Source: Cobetia amphilecti (GTDB lineage: Bacteria; Pseudomonadota; Gammaproteobacteria; Pseudomonadales; Halomonadaceae). Taken from it: 64,000 nt of DNA. A program made the translations under genes and the position numbers. The stretch spans positions 2,418,001 to 2,482,000 of the forward strand of contig NZ_CP084115.1 of NCBI RefSeq assembly GCF_020217465.1, written 5' to 3'. The notes under the pieces were generated by a model. That model searched no databases. It was given only the letters and a program-made list of their open reading frames with translations, and was not told the origin of the DNA. Positions within the stretch are counted from its first letter, which is position 1, and the number at the start of each line of letters is the position of its first letter. Of the stretch, positions 26,406-34,826 are shown one piece after another.

Positions 26406-27863
26406 ATGAGAAAAATACACAACTATATCAATTCAAGCTTCACTGACTACCGCGAAAAAAATTCACTGAAGAATATTGACCCCAACACACAAGACATCAT
26501 CAGTGTCTTTCACAATAGCAACGAGCATGATGTCAGAATGGCCATCATGGCAGCTCAGGATGCACAACCTGAGTGGGCTCGCCTGAAAACGACAAAGCGT
26601 GCTGAATACCTCCTCCTCATAGCTGAAGAAGTGATGCGTCAACAGGAAGTTATCGCTCTCCAGCTTGTCAAGGAACAAGGTAAGACACTTCCCCAGGCTA
26701 ATGCTGAAGTCGCAGGTGCTGCACAATACTTGCTTTACGTTGCTGGGTGGGCACGACGCATCGAAGGTGAAGTTCTGGAAAGCGACAGAGAAGGTGAAAC
26801 ACTTTACCTTAGCAGAAAGCCGATCGGGGTCGTAGGTGCCATTCTGCCCTGGAACTTCCCCTTCTTCATGATAGTGCGTAAATTTGCCCCTGCTCTTCTT
26901 ACGGGCAATACCCTAATCATAAAGCCAAGTGAAGAAACACCTGACTGTTGCGATATATTTGCACATATATTGCACAAGATCGGAATTCCTCCGGGTGTCT
27001 GCAATATTATCTATGGCGATGGCCTTGCAGGCGACCACCTTTGCAAGCAACCTGAAGTCGGCATGATCAGTTTTACAGGTAGTGTTGAAACAGGCAAGAA
27101 GATCATGGCCTCATGTTCTCAGAACATAACAAAGGTCAACCTTGAGCTAGGAGGAAAAGCTCCCGCCATTGTTTCAAGAAAAGCAGATATCGATCTTGCA
27201 GTGCAAGCCATAAAAGATTCCAAAATCATAAATTCAGGCCAGACTTGTATCTGCGTAGAACGAGTATATGTAGAACGAGCCATTGCAGATGAGTTTCTGG
27301 GTAAATTGACCCAGGCCTTCAAAGAGACGACCTTTGGCGATTCCATCGAAGATCAGATGGTAGAGATGGGGCCGTTGATCAACTTCAATGCGCTCGAAAA
27401 GATAGAGAAAATGGTAAATGACTCCATCGCAGATGGCGCACAACTGCTATGTGGTGGATCACGTTCAGTGAAGACGAATGGCGCTCATTACCAACCAACT
27501 CTGCTAGTCGTAGAAGATAATTCCATGGCAATCATGCAAGAAGAGATATTCGGACCAGTACTTCCTGTCATGATCGTGGATGATATATTGCAAGCAGTTC
27601 ACCTGGCCAATGACTCAAGATATGGCTTGTCCTCTTCAGTCTACTCTGATGACATCAATGAAATAGGATATGCATGTGAGAATCTTGCGTTTGGTGAGGT
27701 ATATGTCAATCGTGAGAACATCGAGACCATGCAAGGATATCATGCAGGGCGCCGGCAATCAGGGATAGGAGGAACAGATGGTAAACACGGTTTGTACGAC
27801 TATATGGAGACACAAGTGACATATTGGCAATCTCGCCATCGTAGCACCCTTCAGGAAAATTGA
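26406..27863 (+). CDS. AldA-like lactaldehyde/glycolaldehyde-type NAD aldehyde dehydrogenase (485 aa)
   Basis: This aldehyde dehydrogenase carries the cofactor segment LPWNFPFFMIVRKFAPALLT near 148-166, base Glu247 (NLELGGKAP) and nucleophile Cys281 (SGQTCICVERVYV). The C-terminus (FGEVYVNRENIETMQGYHAG, then SGIGGTDGKHGLYDYMETQV) closely follows E. coli AldA, which oxidises lactaldehyde, glycolaldehyde and related aldehydes. It starts 12 bp after the split amine oxidase with AAAGGG ahead, so it probably oxidised the aldehyde made by that enzyme. Its AT-rich codons (AAA, ATA, AGA) set it apart from most genes in the window. Confidence 0.87.
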   Translation: MRKIHNYINSSFTDYREKNSLKNIDPNTQDIISVFHNSNEHDVRMAIMAAQDAQPEWARLKTTKRAEYLLLIAEEVMRQQEVIALQLVKEQGKTLPQANAEVAGAAQYLLYVAGWARRIEGEVLESDREGETLYLSRKPIGVVGAILPWNFPFFMIVRKFAPALLTGNTLIIKPSEETPDCCDIFAHILHKIGIPPGVCNIIYGDGLAGDHLCKQPEVGMISFTGSVETGKKIMASCSQNITKVNLELGGKAPAIVSRKADIDLAVQAIKDSKIINSGQTCICVERVYVERAIADEFLGKLTQAFKETTFGDSIEDQMVEMGPLINFNALEKIEKMVNDSIADGAQLLCGGSRSVKTNGAHYQPTLLVVEDNSMAIMQEEIFGPVLPVMIVDDILQAVHLANDSRYGLSSSVYSDDINEIGYACENLAFGEVYVNRENIETMQGYHAGRRQSGIGGTDGKHGLYDYMETQVTYWQSRHRSTLQEN

Positions 27864-27897
27864 TTCTCGAACCAATATAATTACAAAAGGTGAAACA

Positions 27898-28902
27898 ATG
27901 AAACTCAAGAAAATCGCATCAATAGTGACAGCTGTATTGATGATCCCCTCAGCATTCTCTTGCGTACAAGCTGATGAAACATTCAAGATCGCATTGGGTG
28001 GACCAGAAAGCGGTTCTCAGTATTTCATGGCATCCCAGTTCTCAGAAGAGCTTGAATCACTCACGAATGGGAAGTACTCGACTGATCTCTTCGTCAATAG
28101 TCAACTTGGAACAGAACAAAGTACCGTGAATGACGCCGCGATGGGGTTGCTCGACTTCTCTGTTGTCGCAATCAACAATATCACTCCCTTTTCCCCGACC
28201 TCTGGACTATTCACGCTTCCTTACATCTTCAACAATGAAGATGATGTCATGAAAGTCCTGAAGAGTGATGCAACTCAGTCTGTCGTTGACAATACAGTGC
28301 GTGATGCAGGCGTTAGAATCGTCGGATGGAGTCTATCTGGCTTCCGGTATCTGACCAACTCAAAACGAGAAATCAAGACACTTGATGACCTCCAGGGATT
28401 GGTTATTCGTGTTCCCAAGAATGAAATCATGATCGATACTTACCGTGCCTGGGGGATCAACCCAACTCCCATGGCATGGTCTGAAGTCTTTACTGCTCTG
28501 CAACAAAAAGTAGTGGATGGACAAGATCTCTCGGTTATTGACATTGAAAAATCCAAGTTTTACGAAGTGCAGAATTATTTATCTCGGCTGCACTACAACT
28601 TCCTTCTGGAACCTTTGATCATGTCTGAGTCGATTTTCCAATCTCAGCCCAAAGAGGTCCAATCTGCCATTCTCAAAGCAGGGAAACTCGCAACAGAAGA
28701 GAGCTTCAAGTTCCTTCAGCGCGAAGAGGAATCCGCTATTGAGTCATTGAAGACACATGGCATGAAGATCACATCTCTTGATGAATCAGAATGGAGAGAA
28801 AAGGTAGTCAAGAATGTCTGGCCAAATTACTATGAAACCATCGGGCTTGACAATATTAATAAAGCATTGACCACGCTAGGGCGTGAACCAATTCGGGAAT
28901 AG
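27898..28902 (+). CDS. Orphan TRAP substrate-binding protein DctP (334 aa)
   Basis: A signal peptide (start to about CVQADE, residue 27) precedes a DctP-type binding protein. The typical ligand-arginine region is DLQGLVIRVPKNEIMIDTYR, followed by WGINPTPMAWSEVFTALQQKVVDGQD, both strong DctP markers. It is preceded by AAAGGTGA 8 bp before ATG, and is the third gene in the run. No dctQ or dctM follows, so either the permease lies elsewhere or the protein serves another function such as sensing. It ends with TAG. The ligand is probably the substrate of the amine oxidase/aldehyde dehydrogenase pair, but that is inference. Confidence 0.88.
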   Translation: MKLKKIASIVTAVLMIPSAFSCVQADETFKIALGGPESGSQYFMASQFSEELESLTNGKYSTDLFVNSQLGTEQSTVNDAAMGLLDFSVVAINNITPFSPTSGLFTLPYIFNNEDDVMKVLKSDATQSVVDNTVRDAGVRIVGWSLSGFRYLTNSKREIKTLDDLQGLVIRVPKNEIMIDTYRAWGINPTPMAWSEVFTALQQKVVDGQDLSVIDIEKSKFYEVQNYLSRLHYNFLLEPLIMSESIFQSQPKEVQSAILKAGKLATEESFKFLQREEESAIESLKTHGMKITSLDESEWREKVVKNVWPNYYETIGLDNINKALTTLGREPIRE

Positions 28903-28910
28903 ATCAGAAA

Positions 28911-28937
28911 GGGAGGGCTTGAACCATCAGCCCTCCC
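28911..28937. terminator. Hairpin between convergent genes
   Basis: GGGAGGGCT (28911-28919) pairs with AGCCCTCCC (28929-28937) across a 9-base loop. It lies between dctP (+) and the XRE-type regulator (-). Confidence 0.6.
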
Positions 28938-28989
28938 TACTGTGCTCTTCATGAATACACGAAGGAAGATAGAAAGTGCACCATGAGGT

Positions 28990-29823
28990 CTATAATTTTG
29001 CTGGATGCAACAGCATATCCGATGGTGATATTGTATTCTTGATCGCTTCACGAATGGAGAGAGGAATATCATCCTCCTCATGATGTACCAGGCGACATTT
29101 ACGCATTGCTTCCCTGACATTGATATTCTTGCCGAGAAACTCAAAGATCACCCGCGCAGCCACGGGATAATGGTTACTACATGCAGAAGCGTATAATTGT
29201 AGACCAGGTATATAATGTTCAGAAGGTCGATTATTGGGCGCCAAAATGGTTTCTGACACTGTCGCATTCAGAAAGGGTTCTGTCTCTACAATGAAAATTC
29301 TATTGGCCATCATAATGACGACTCCATCGTATTTGACAGAAGAGCCACCGCCGAGTGAAACATCCGTCTTGCGCACGCGCTCTATGTGCTTGAGATACGT
29401 GACTCCATCTTCTTGGTAAATATGATTGAACGACCGATAGATATGCCCCGGGTAGCCATGCGAGATGAAGTATCGGTAATAATACCCTACAAATCTCTGC
29501 AATGATTCACCATGGTTGGTGATGACGGGATGCAGGCGTTTTACAAGTTTTGCAGTCGCATCTTCGGAATCATCTGCCTTGACAGGAGATATCTTCTTGC
29601 AAAAGTCATGATTATCGATAGTGATCTCTTCACTTTCCACACCAAAGAAGTCACATATTTTCTTCATGTTGGAAAAAGAGGGCAAGCATTCACCATGCAG
29701 ATAGCGATTGAACTGTTGCCGATTGATTCCGATCTTTCTGCAGACCTCGGACGCAGAGGAATAAAAATGACAAAGATGCTGCAAGTTAGCTGAGAAATTC
29801 TGCTTTACCTGTCGAGTGCTCAT
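28990..29823 (-). CDS. XRE-type helix-turn-helix regulator with unrecognised C-terminal domain (277 aa)
   Basis: Residues 1-60 form a Cro/CI-type helix-turn-helix (ASEVCRKIGINRQQFNRYLH, then PSFSNMKKICDFFGVE). The remaining 200 residues form a domain I do not recognise, with segments YYYRYFISHGYPGHIYRSFN and DGVVIMMANRIFIVETEPFL that look like a ligand or sensor fold. It lies opposite the oxidase/AldA/DctP genes and divergent from the cupin gene, so it most likely controls the block. Candidate operators are the 8-bp inverted repeat at 23326-23353 and the palindromes GAAGATATCTTC (29894-29905) and ATAACGTTAT (29860-29869). Composition is AT-rich, as in the rest of the block. Confidence 0.75.
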   Translation of the reverse strand: MSTRQVKQNFSANLQHLCHFYSSASEVCRKIGINRQQFNRYLHGECLPSFSNMKKICDFFGVESEEITIDNHDFCKKISPVKADDSEDATAKLVKRLHPVITNHGESLQRFVGYYYRYFISHGYPGHIYRSFNHIYQEDGVTYLKHIERVRKTDVSLGGGSSVKYDGVVIMMANRIFIVETEPFLNATVSETILAPNNRPSEHYIPGLQLYASACSNHYPVAARVIFEFLGKNINVREAMRKCRLVHHEEDDIPLSIREAIKNTISPSDMLLHPAKL

Positions 29824-29859
29824 TTTGATTCTCGTTGTCTTGTTATAAATAGCTATTCG

Positions 29860-29905
29860 ATAACGTTATTCGAAGATCATTGATCACTCTACTGAAGATA
29901 TCTTC
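29860..29905. promoter_or_regulatory. Two palindromes in the regulator/cupin divergent space
   Basis: ATAACGTTAT (29860-29869) and GAAGATATCTTC (29894-29905) are perfect palindromes in the 111 bp between the XRE-type gene and the cupin gene. They could serve as autoregulatory sites. Confidence 0.35.
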
Positions 29906-29934
29906 GATTCTTATTTTCAACCCAGAGGACTCAT

Positions 29935-30312
29935 ATGAATTCCATCCCCAGATTCATTCCATTTTCCAGCATCGATGTCGCTCCTTTTCAAAAGGATATC
30001 TCATCGTGCGCCACAGCCGGAAATCCACAGCAGAACGTCTGGCTATACTGCAACAATACAGCAGCAGGTGCACGATTCGGAACCTGGGACTGTCAGGCAG
30101 GCAGCCACCTTGCAACGATGGATGGTATAATCGAGTTCTGCTACATAATAGAAGGATCAGCTCAGGTGAAAAACCTTGGCACTGGAGAGACCCACTTTGT
30201 CACTACCGGCGACGCCTTTGTCATGGAGCCAGGTTTGAAAACTGAATGGTCAGTCGAAAACTACGTAAAGAAATATTTCGTCATCACCGATGCCAACATG
30301 CAAGACCAATAA
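29935..30312 (+). CDS. Single-domain cupin protein (125 aa)
   Basis: This is a small beta-barrel protein of the cupin_3 (DUF861) type. It has GTWDCQAGSHLATMDGIIEF, then CYIIEGSAQVKNLGTGETHF, and VTTGDAFVMEPGLKTEWSV. The usual metal-ligand histidines are largely missing from the first motif, so it may bind a small molecule without metal. AGAGGA precedes the ATG. It is divergent from the XRE-type regulator and closes the AT-rich block. Proteins of this type often accompany amine or ethanolamine catabolic genes, but the role here is unknown. Confidence 0.72.
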   Translation: MNSIPRFIPFSSIDVAPFQKDISSCATAGNPQQNVWLYCNNTAAGARFGTWDCQAGSHLATMDGIIEFCYIIEGSAQVKNLGTGETHFVTTGDAFVMEPGLKTEWSVENYVKKYFVITDANMQDQ

Positions 30313-30449
30313 ACTCTGAGATGAGCGCCATCAGCATTTGTGCCAGCTCTCATCTTTAGCACGAAGTCCATTTCCGCATCAATGCCTCACGTCGTAATGC
30401 TCCTCAAGCAAAAAAGCTCAAAACAATGTGAGGCATGCATGACACCATA

Positions 30450-30496
30450 CAGATACACAAACGGCCACCCATGAGGTGGCCGTTTGTGTATCTGTC
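30450..30496. terminator. Long bidirectional hairpin; right copy bracketing the AT-rich block
   Basis: A perfect 21-bp stem (30450-30470 with 30476-30496) around CATGA contains AACGGCCACC / GGTGGCCGTT. It separates the cupin gene (+) from uxuA (-). Its core repeats the hairpin at 23097-23122 with one extra base. Confidence 0.8.
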
Positions 30497-30537
30497 ATCA
30501 CGCGACGCCGTTATACCAAACGCTGGATCGCCAGCCG

Positions 30538-31716
30538 CTAGGTCGCCAACCGTTGGATCGCCATCTCGAGGCCACGGATTTCCGCCAGCCCTTTCATGCG
30601 CCCATACAGCGGGTACCCCGGGCGGGTCTCGCGGCGTGCATCGTCCAGGATGTGGTGGCCATGATCCGGGCGCATCGGCAGGGGGGCTCCACCAGACGCC
30701 AGGCGGCGGCGCTCTTCTGCCACCAGCACACGAATGATCTCCACCATGTCCAGATCGCCCTCGAGATGCTGTGCTTCATGGAAGGAGCGCTTGTCCTCGC
30801 TGTCACGCCCGGTGGCTCTGAGATGAGCGAAGTGGATATGGGAGGCAAAGCGGCGCGCCATGATGCTGAGATCGATCTCCGGATTGGCACCGTAGGAGCC
30901 GGTACAGAATGTCAGGCCATTGGCCGGACTGGGTACGACACCCAGCAGCCAATCAGCATCGACCATTCTCGAGACCACGCGCGGCAAGCCGAACATCGGC
31001 CGTGGCGGATCATCGGGGTGAATGGCCAGGCGGATGCCGACCTCTTCCGCCACCGGCACGATGGCCTTGAGAAAGGCGGCCAGATGCTGGCGCAGGCGCG
31101 CGGCGTCAATTCCGTCATAGGCTGCCAGTGCGGCGCGGAATTCCGCCAGGCTGTAGCCCTCCTCTGCACCGGGCAGTCCTGCAATGATGGTGCGGATCAA
31201 CTTCTCGCGACCTACCTCATCCAGCGTCTCGAGATGCTGCCGTGCAGCCTGCTGCTCTTCGCTGGTGTATTCATGCTCGGCACCGGGGCGCTCCAGCAGA
31301 TAGAGATCAAAGGCCGCGAAGGCATCCTGATCAAATCGCAGGGCGGTACCCCCCTCCGGCAGCTGCCAAGCGAGATCCGTACGCGTCCAGTCCAGTACCG
31401 GCATGAAGTTGTAGCACACCGTGGTGATACCGCACTCCGCCAGATGGCGCAGCGACTGCTGGTAATTGGCGATATGGCGATCACTGCCGGCCGCGGCCTG
31501 CTTGATGCTCTCGTGAACCGGGATGCTCTCGACCACCGACCAGCGTAGACCAGTTGCCTCGATCTGCGCCTTGCGCTCTCGGATGGCGTCCAATGGCCAG
31601 ACATCACCATTGGGAATCTCATGCAGCGCCGTGACGATACCTGTCGCACCTGTCTGCCGGATTTCCTCGAGCGTGATGGAGTCCGCGGGACCGAACCAGC
31701 GCCATGTCGCTTCCAT
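30538..31716 (-). CDS. uxuA: D-mannonate dehydratase UxuA (392 aa)
   Basis: UxuA removes water from D-mannonate to give 2-keto-3-deoxygluconate in hexuronate breakdown. The sequence starts with MEATWRWFGP, then ALHEIPNGDVWPLDAI, VCYNFMPVLDWTRTDL, RLAIHPDDPPRPMFGLPRVV and the metal-site end MRPDHGHHILDDARRETRPG, all typical of the TIM-barrel UxuA family. Length fits the E. coli protein. I start it at 31716 behind AAGGAGATGAC; the frame opens at 31752. It is divergent from the RraA-like/tctCBA operon, and a weaker copy of the shared promoter box lies 40-58 bp upstream (31756-31774). Confidence 0.93.
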   Translation of the reverse strand: MEATWRWFGPADSITLEEIRQTGATGIVTALHEIPNGDVWPLDAIRERKAQIEATGLRWSVVESIPVHESIKQAAAGSDRHIANYQQSLRHLAECGITTVCYNFMPVLDWTRTDLAWQLPEGGTALRFDQDAFAAFDLYLLERPGAEHEYTSEEQQAARQHLETLDEVGREKLIRTIIAGLPGAEEGYSLAEFRAALAAYDGIDAARLRQHLAAFLKAIVPVAEEVGIRLAIHPDDPPRPMFGLPRVVSRMVDADWLLGVVPSPANGLTFCTGSYGANPEIDLSIMARRFASHIHFAHLRATGRDSEDKRSFHEAQHLEGDLDMVEIIRVLVAEERRRLASGGAPLPMRPDHGHHILDDARRETRPGYPLYGRMKGLAEIRGLEMAIQRLAT

Positions 31717-31755
31717 GTCATCTCCTTGACGGTCAAAGGGGGCAAGCACCACCTA

Positions 31756-31774
31756 CCAACAAAATATGACAACC
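31756..31774 (-). promoter_or_regulatory. Copy of the shared box upstream of uxuA
   Basis: Read on the minus strand this is GGTTGTCATATTTTGTTGG, matching 15 of 19 positions of the box at 12094-12112. It lies 40-58 bp before the uxuA start codon. The rest of the 502-bp divergent space 31717-32218 holds no credible gene. Confidence 0.5.
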
Positions 31775-32072
31775 TGTGTCAGCTTCTGCCATGCGACCTA
31801 TGTCGCTGGCAGCGCGACACAAGCGGACCTGGCTGTCGGCTCGCGAAACAGACGGATCATCACGCCGGATCAAGACAACGGAAGCCCTCATCTGGCGACC
31901 CGCAGAATTCTGACAAAAGTCGCAACAAGAACAGTGATATACAGAAAAAACAATACAAAAAATCACGAGAGGTGCTAGACAGATTTTCCTGTCGAGACGT
32001 CAATACCCTGTCGATATCTGGCTCTGAAGACACGATTCATGACGCTCGATACTAGACTTATTGCTCATCAAA

Positions 32073-32117
32073 AGTTGTCAATATTTGTTTGATCAGTCCT
32101 CTCTTCCCCCCTATAGT
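32073..32117 (+). promoter_or_regulatory. Promoter with conserved 19-bp box for the RraA/tctCBA operon
   Basis: AGTTGTCAATATTTGTTTG (32073-32091) differs at one base from the box before the SDR gene. A -35-like TTGATC (32089-32094), 17-bp spacer and -10-like TATAGT (32112-32117) follow with the same geometry. ATCAAA and TTTGAT flank it as an outer inverted repeat. Confidence 0.65.
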
Positions 32118-32218
32118 GAGTCTCGAAAGCACATCAGACTCACGTGTCGACTGATCACTTGGGCCAGGCACGTTGCCGAGAGCCGAGACTCCTTACCTAT
32201 ACTGACGACGGACGCCAT

Positions 32219-32965
32219 ATGACTGCCATTACCTCCACAGAGCATCCCAGCTACGCCGAGCTCTCCTCCGTGACCCGCGAGCGTTTGATGCGCGCCTCCA
32301 CCGCCTCCCTACACACCCTGCTGTTCAAGCGCGGTCTGCGGAACACCTTCATCCAGAACGTGGTGCAGTTGAACAACAGGACCACCCAGATGGTGGGCCA
32401 GGCCTTCACGCTGCGTTACATCCCGGCGCGGGAAGACATCGATACCGTCGCCGCCTTCCGCGACCCCAAGCACCCGCAGCGCCTGGCAGTGGAAACCGTC
32501 CCGGCAGGTCACGTGATGGTGTCTGACTGCCGCCAGGATGCCTCGGCCGCCAGCGCCGGCAGCATTCTGCTGACGCGTCTGGAGTATCGTCAATGCGCGG
32601 GCTTCGTCTCCGATGCCGGCATTCGTGATTCAGGTGCGGCCGCCGAGATGAACCTGCCGATCTTCTGCGCCAAGCCGAGCGCGCCGACCAACCTGACCAA
32701 GCATCATGCAGTGGAGCTGCAGGTGCCGATCGGTTGCGGTGGCGTGCCGGTCTTCCCGGGCGATGTGCTGGTCGGCGATGCCGATGGTGTCATGGTCGTG
32801 CCGCTGGAACTGGCCGACGAGATCGCCGAGGAAGCTAGCCAGATGGAAGATTTCGAGGATTACGTGCTGGAAAAGGTACGCAACGGCACGCCGGTGATCG
32901 GTCTGTATCCGCCAACCGACGAAGCACGTGCAGAATTCGAACGCTACATGGCCGCCAAGCAGTAA
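32219..32965 (+). CDS. RraA-like / HMG-aldolase family protein (248 aa)
   Basis: This belongs to the RraA/DmtH fold that includes 4-hydroxy-4-methyl-2-oxoglutarate aldolase and oxaloacetate decarboxylase. The active region GFVSDAGIRDSGAAAEMNLPIF (with the Asp-Arg pair GxxxDAGxRD) and VFPGDVLVGDADGVMVVPLE match metal-dependent members. The N-terminal extension of about 60 residues is typical of the sugar-acid-linked branch. I start it at 32219; a longer frame opens at 32144. As first gene before tctCBA, it may be an aldolase or dehydratase-like enzyme acting on the imported acid. The RNase E-inhibitor activity of E. coli RraA should not be assumed. Confidence 0.8.
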   Translation: MTAITSTEHPSYAELSSVTRERLMRASTASLHTLLFKRGLRNTFIQNVVQLNNRTTQMVGQAFTLRYIPAREDIDTVAAFRDPKHPQRLAVETVPAGHVMVSDCRQDASAASAGSILLTRLEYRQCAGFVSDAGIRDSGAAAEMNLPIFCAKPSAPTNLTKHHAVELQVPIGCGGVPVFPGDVLVGDADGVMVVPLELADEIAEEASQMEDFEDYVLEKVRNGTPVIGLYPPTDEARAEFERYMAAKQ

Positions 32966-33094
32966 CCGGCTCGCCAGCCGCCGTCTTGTCCACGGCGGCC
33001 ACGGACGACAGACCACGCCGACCTGTCGTCCGCCATCCCTCCTGCCTCAATGCGCCTCGAGTGACCACAACCATAACAACACTGGAGTCATGCC

Positions 33095-34165
33095 ATGACC
33101 CATCTGAATAGCCGTCTCAACAGCCGTCAGGCCAACGTGAATGCTAGCTCTAATGCCAGTCAGCAATCCCGCGCAGACCGCAAGCGCTGCAGTCGTCCAC
33201 TGCTGGCCTTGCTCGCCCCGCTGGCCCTGTCCGGCATGGTGGCGGCCTCGCCCTTCGTCAGCAGCGGCGTGCAGGCCGACTATCCCGTGCGAGACATTCG
33301 CCTGATCGTGCCATGGCCGGCCGGCGGTGGTGCCGACGCCATCAGTCGCTAGATCAGCAACCTTGCCGAGCAGGACCTGCCGAAATCGATCTACGTCGAG
33401 AACATCGGTGGCGCCATCACCGCTACCGGCCTGATGCAGCTCAGCAAGGCGCGTCCGGACGGCCATACCGTCGGCGTGATGACCTATGACAGCATCATCA
33501 CCCTGCCACGCGGCAATCTGGTGCCCGGCTATTCACTGGACCGGATGATCCCCTTCGCCCGCATTACCAAGGAAGCGGATGCCATCGTGGTCTCCAAGCA
33601 GTCCGGTTACGAGAATTATGAGCAACTGATCGAGGCCGCACGCGCAAACCCCGGCACCGTGAGGATCGGTGTCGCTCCTAAAGGCTCGGGCCCCTATCTG
33701 GCGGTGCGCCGCCTGGAAGCGGCAGCGGGCGTCGAGTTCAATGTCATCAGCTATCCTGGCTCTTCCACCGCCGAAGCCGAGGCTCTGCTCTCCGGTGAGA
33801 TCGACGGCGCCATCTCGAGCCTAGGAGACTTCTCCGGCATTCTGGATTCCGGCGACGCCCACGGCCTCGTCGAGTTCTCCTCCGAGCAGAATCCGGCCTA
33901 CCCGGAAGTACCGCCGATGAGCGAACTGGGCGGCAATCTCGAGACCGGCAGCTTCATCGTGCTGGCCGTGCCCAAGGGCACCCCGGAGGATGTGGTCAGC
34001 ACCCTGGAAAGCGCCTACCACAGCGCCTACGAGACACCAGAATTCCAGAAGTGGATCACGGGGGTCGGCGTCACGCCCAGCTGGCTGGGGGCCGATGAGG
34101 TCAATGCCTGGATCGAGGATTATCAACAGAAGACCTTCACTGCCATGGATGAACTCGGTCTGTGA
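33095..34165 (+). pseudogene. tctC: TctC-type solute-binding protein, interrupted by in-frame TAG
   Basis: A signal peptide with a long polar front (MTHLNSRLNSRQANVN, hydrophobic core LLALLAPLALSGMVAA, then VQADYP) leads to the Bug-fold motif IRLIVPWPAGGGADAISR. A TAG at 33350-33352 (codon 86) follows directly. The frame then continues cleanly for 270 codons (ISNLAEQDLPKSIYVENIGG to the end), including the second loop EAEALLSGEIDGAISSLGDF. Glutamine (CAG) at codon 86 would be normal for the family. One base change explains it. If truly truncated, the carrier encoded downstream lacks its own binding protein. CTGGAG precedes the start. Confidence 0.8.
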
Positions 34166-34277
34166 ATGCGCTGGCATGGGCGTCTCTCTAGCGCCCCTGC
34201 CATCTGCCCATCACTGACCTATCTCATCTCCATCGTCACGCGGCGTCTGACGACAGGCGCCGCCAAGGAATTCTGTC

Positions 34278-34823
34278 ATGTCTTCATCCGCTTCCCCTAC
34301 CCGACGCCACTGGTTGATCAGTGGTGCAACCCCGCTGACGCTGGCCATGACCGCCATCAGCGCGCTCTATCTGATCAGTGCTTTCCAGATGACGCCGCCA
34401 CTGGACAATGGCCGCCTGACGGCCTCGTTCTTCCCCGCCCTCATTGGAATCATCGCCCTGGTGCTCTGCGTGGCTCAGCTGGTCAGCCAGCACCGTGCCA
34501 GCCGCGGCGTTGCAGCGGATGACGCCAAGGAGTCTTCCACGACGGACGGCGATGCAAGCGCAGCGCTGTTCTCACCAGCGCTGCGCCTGATGCTGGTGAC
34601 CGCGCTCTATATCCTGGCGTTCTCGCACCTGGGTTACCTGCTTTCGTCAGCACTCTATGTCTTCGTCGTGATGCTGCTGTTCGCGGGGCGCGACAAGTGG
34701 GTCAGCAAGGCAGTGATCGCCTGCGCCATCTCCGCGCTGGGCTATGGGCTCTTCGAGCAACTATTCAACGTCCATCTCCCTGCGCTGGATCTCTCAGCGC
34801 TCGGACTGGGCAACGGGGGCTGA
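34278..34823 (+). CDS. tctB: Tripartite tricarboxylate transporter small permease TctB (181 aa)
   Basis: Four hydrophobic helices (near 20-40, 52-70, 100-120, 125-165) and the place before tctA identify it. The N-terminal region MSSSASPTRRHWLISGATPL is slightly long. A polar loop (ASRGVAADDAKESSTTDGDA) separates helices 2 and 3. It ends 3 bp before tctA, so the genes are coupled. It belongs with the interrupted tctC upstream. Confidence 0.87.
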   Translation: MSSSASPTRRHWLISGATPLTLAMTAISALYLISAFQMTPPLDNGRLTASFFPALIGIIALVLCVAQLVSQHRASRGVAADDAKESSTTDGDASAALFSPALRLMLVTALYILAFSHLGYLLSSALYVFVVMLLFAGRDKWVSKAVIACAISALGYGLFEQLFNVHLPALDLSALGLGNGG

Positions 34824-34826
34824 TCC

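Noticed and set aside
23367-30330. The AT-rich block as a prophage or integrative element
   Set aside because: No integrase, phage structural gene or tRNA site is present. Only composition and the bracketing hairpins suggest transfer.
30450-30496. Hairpin repeats as a CRISPR or REP array
   Set aside because: There are only two copies 7 kb apart, each placed as a terminator, with no spacer pattern.
22470-33352. General use of TAG as a sense codon (amber suppression)
   Set aside because: Several intact genes here end with TAG (dauA, gntR, kguD, the orphan dctP, the HAD gene), so global recoding is unlikely. Local readthrough or mutation is more likely.
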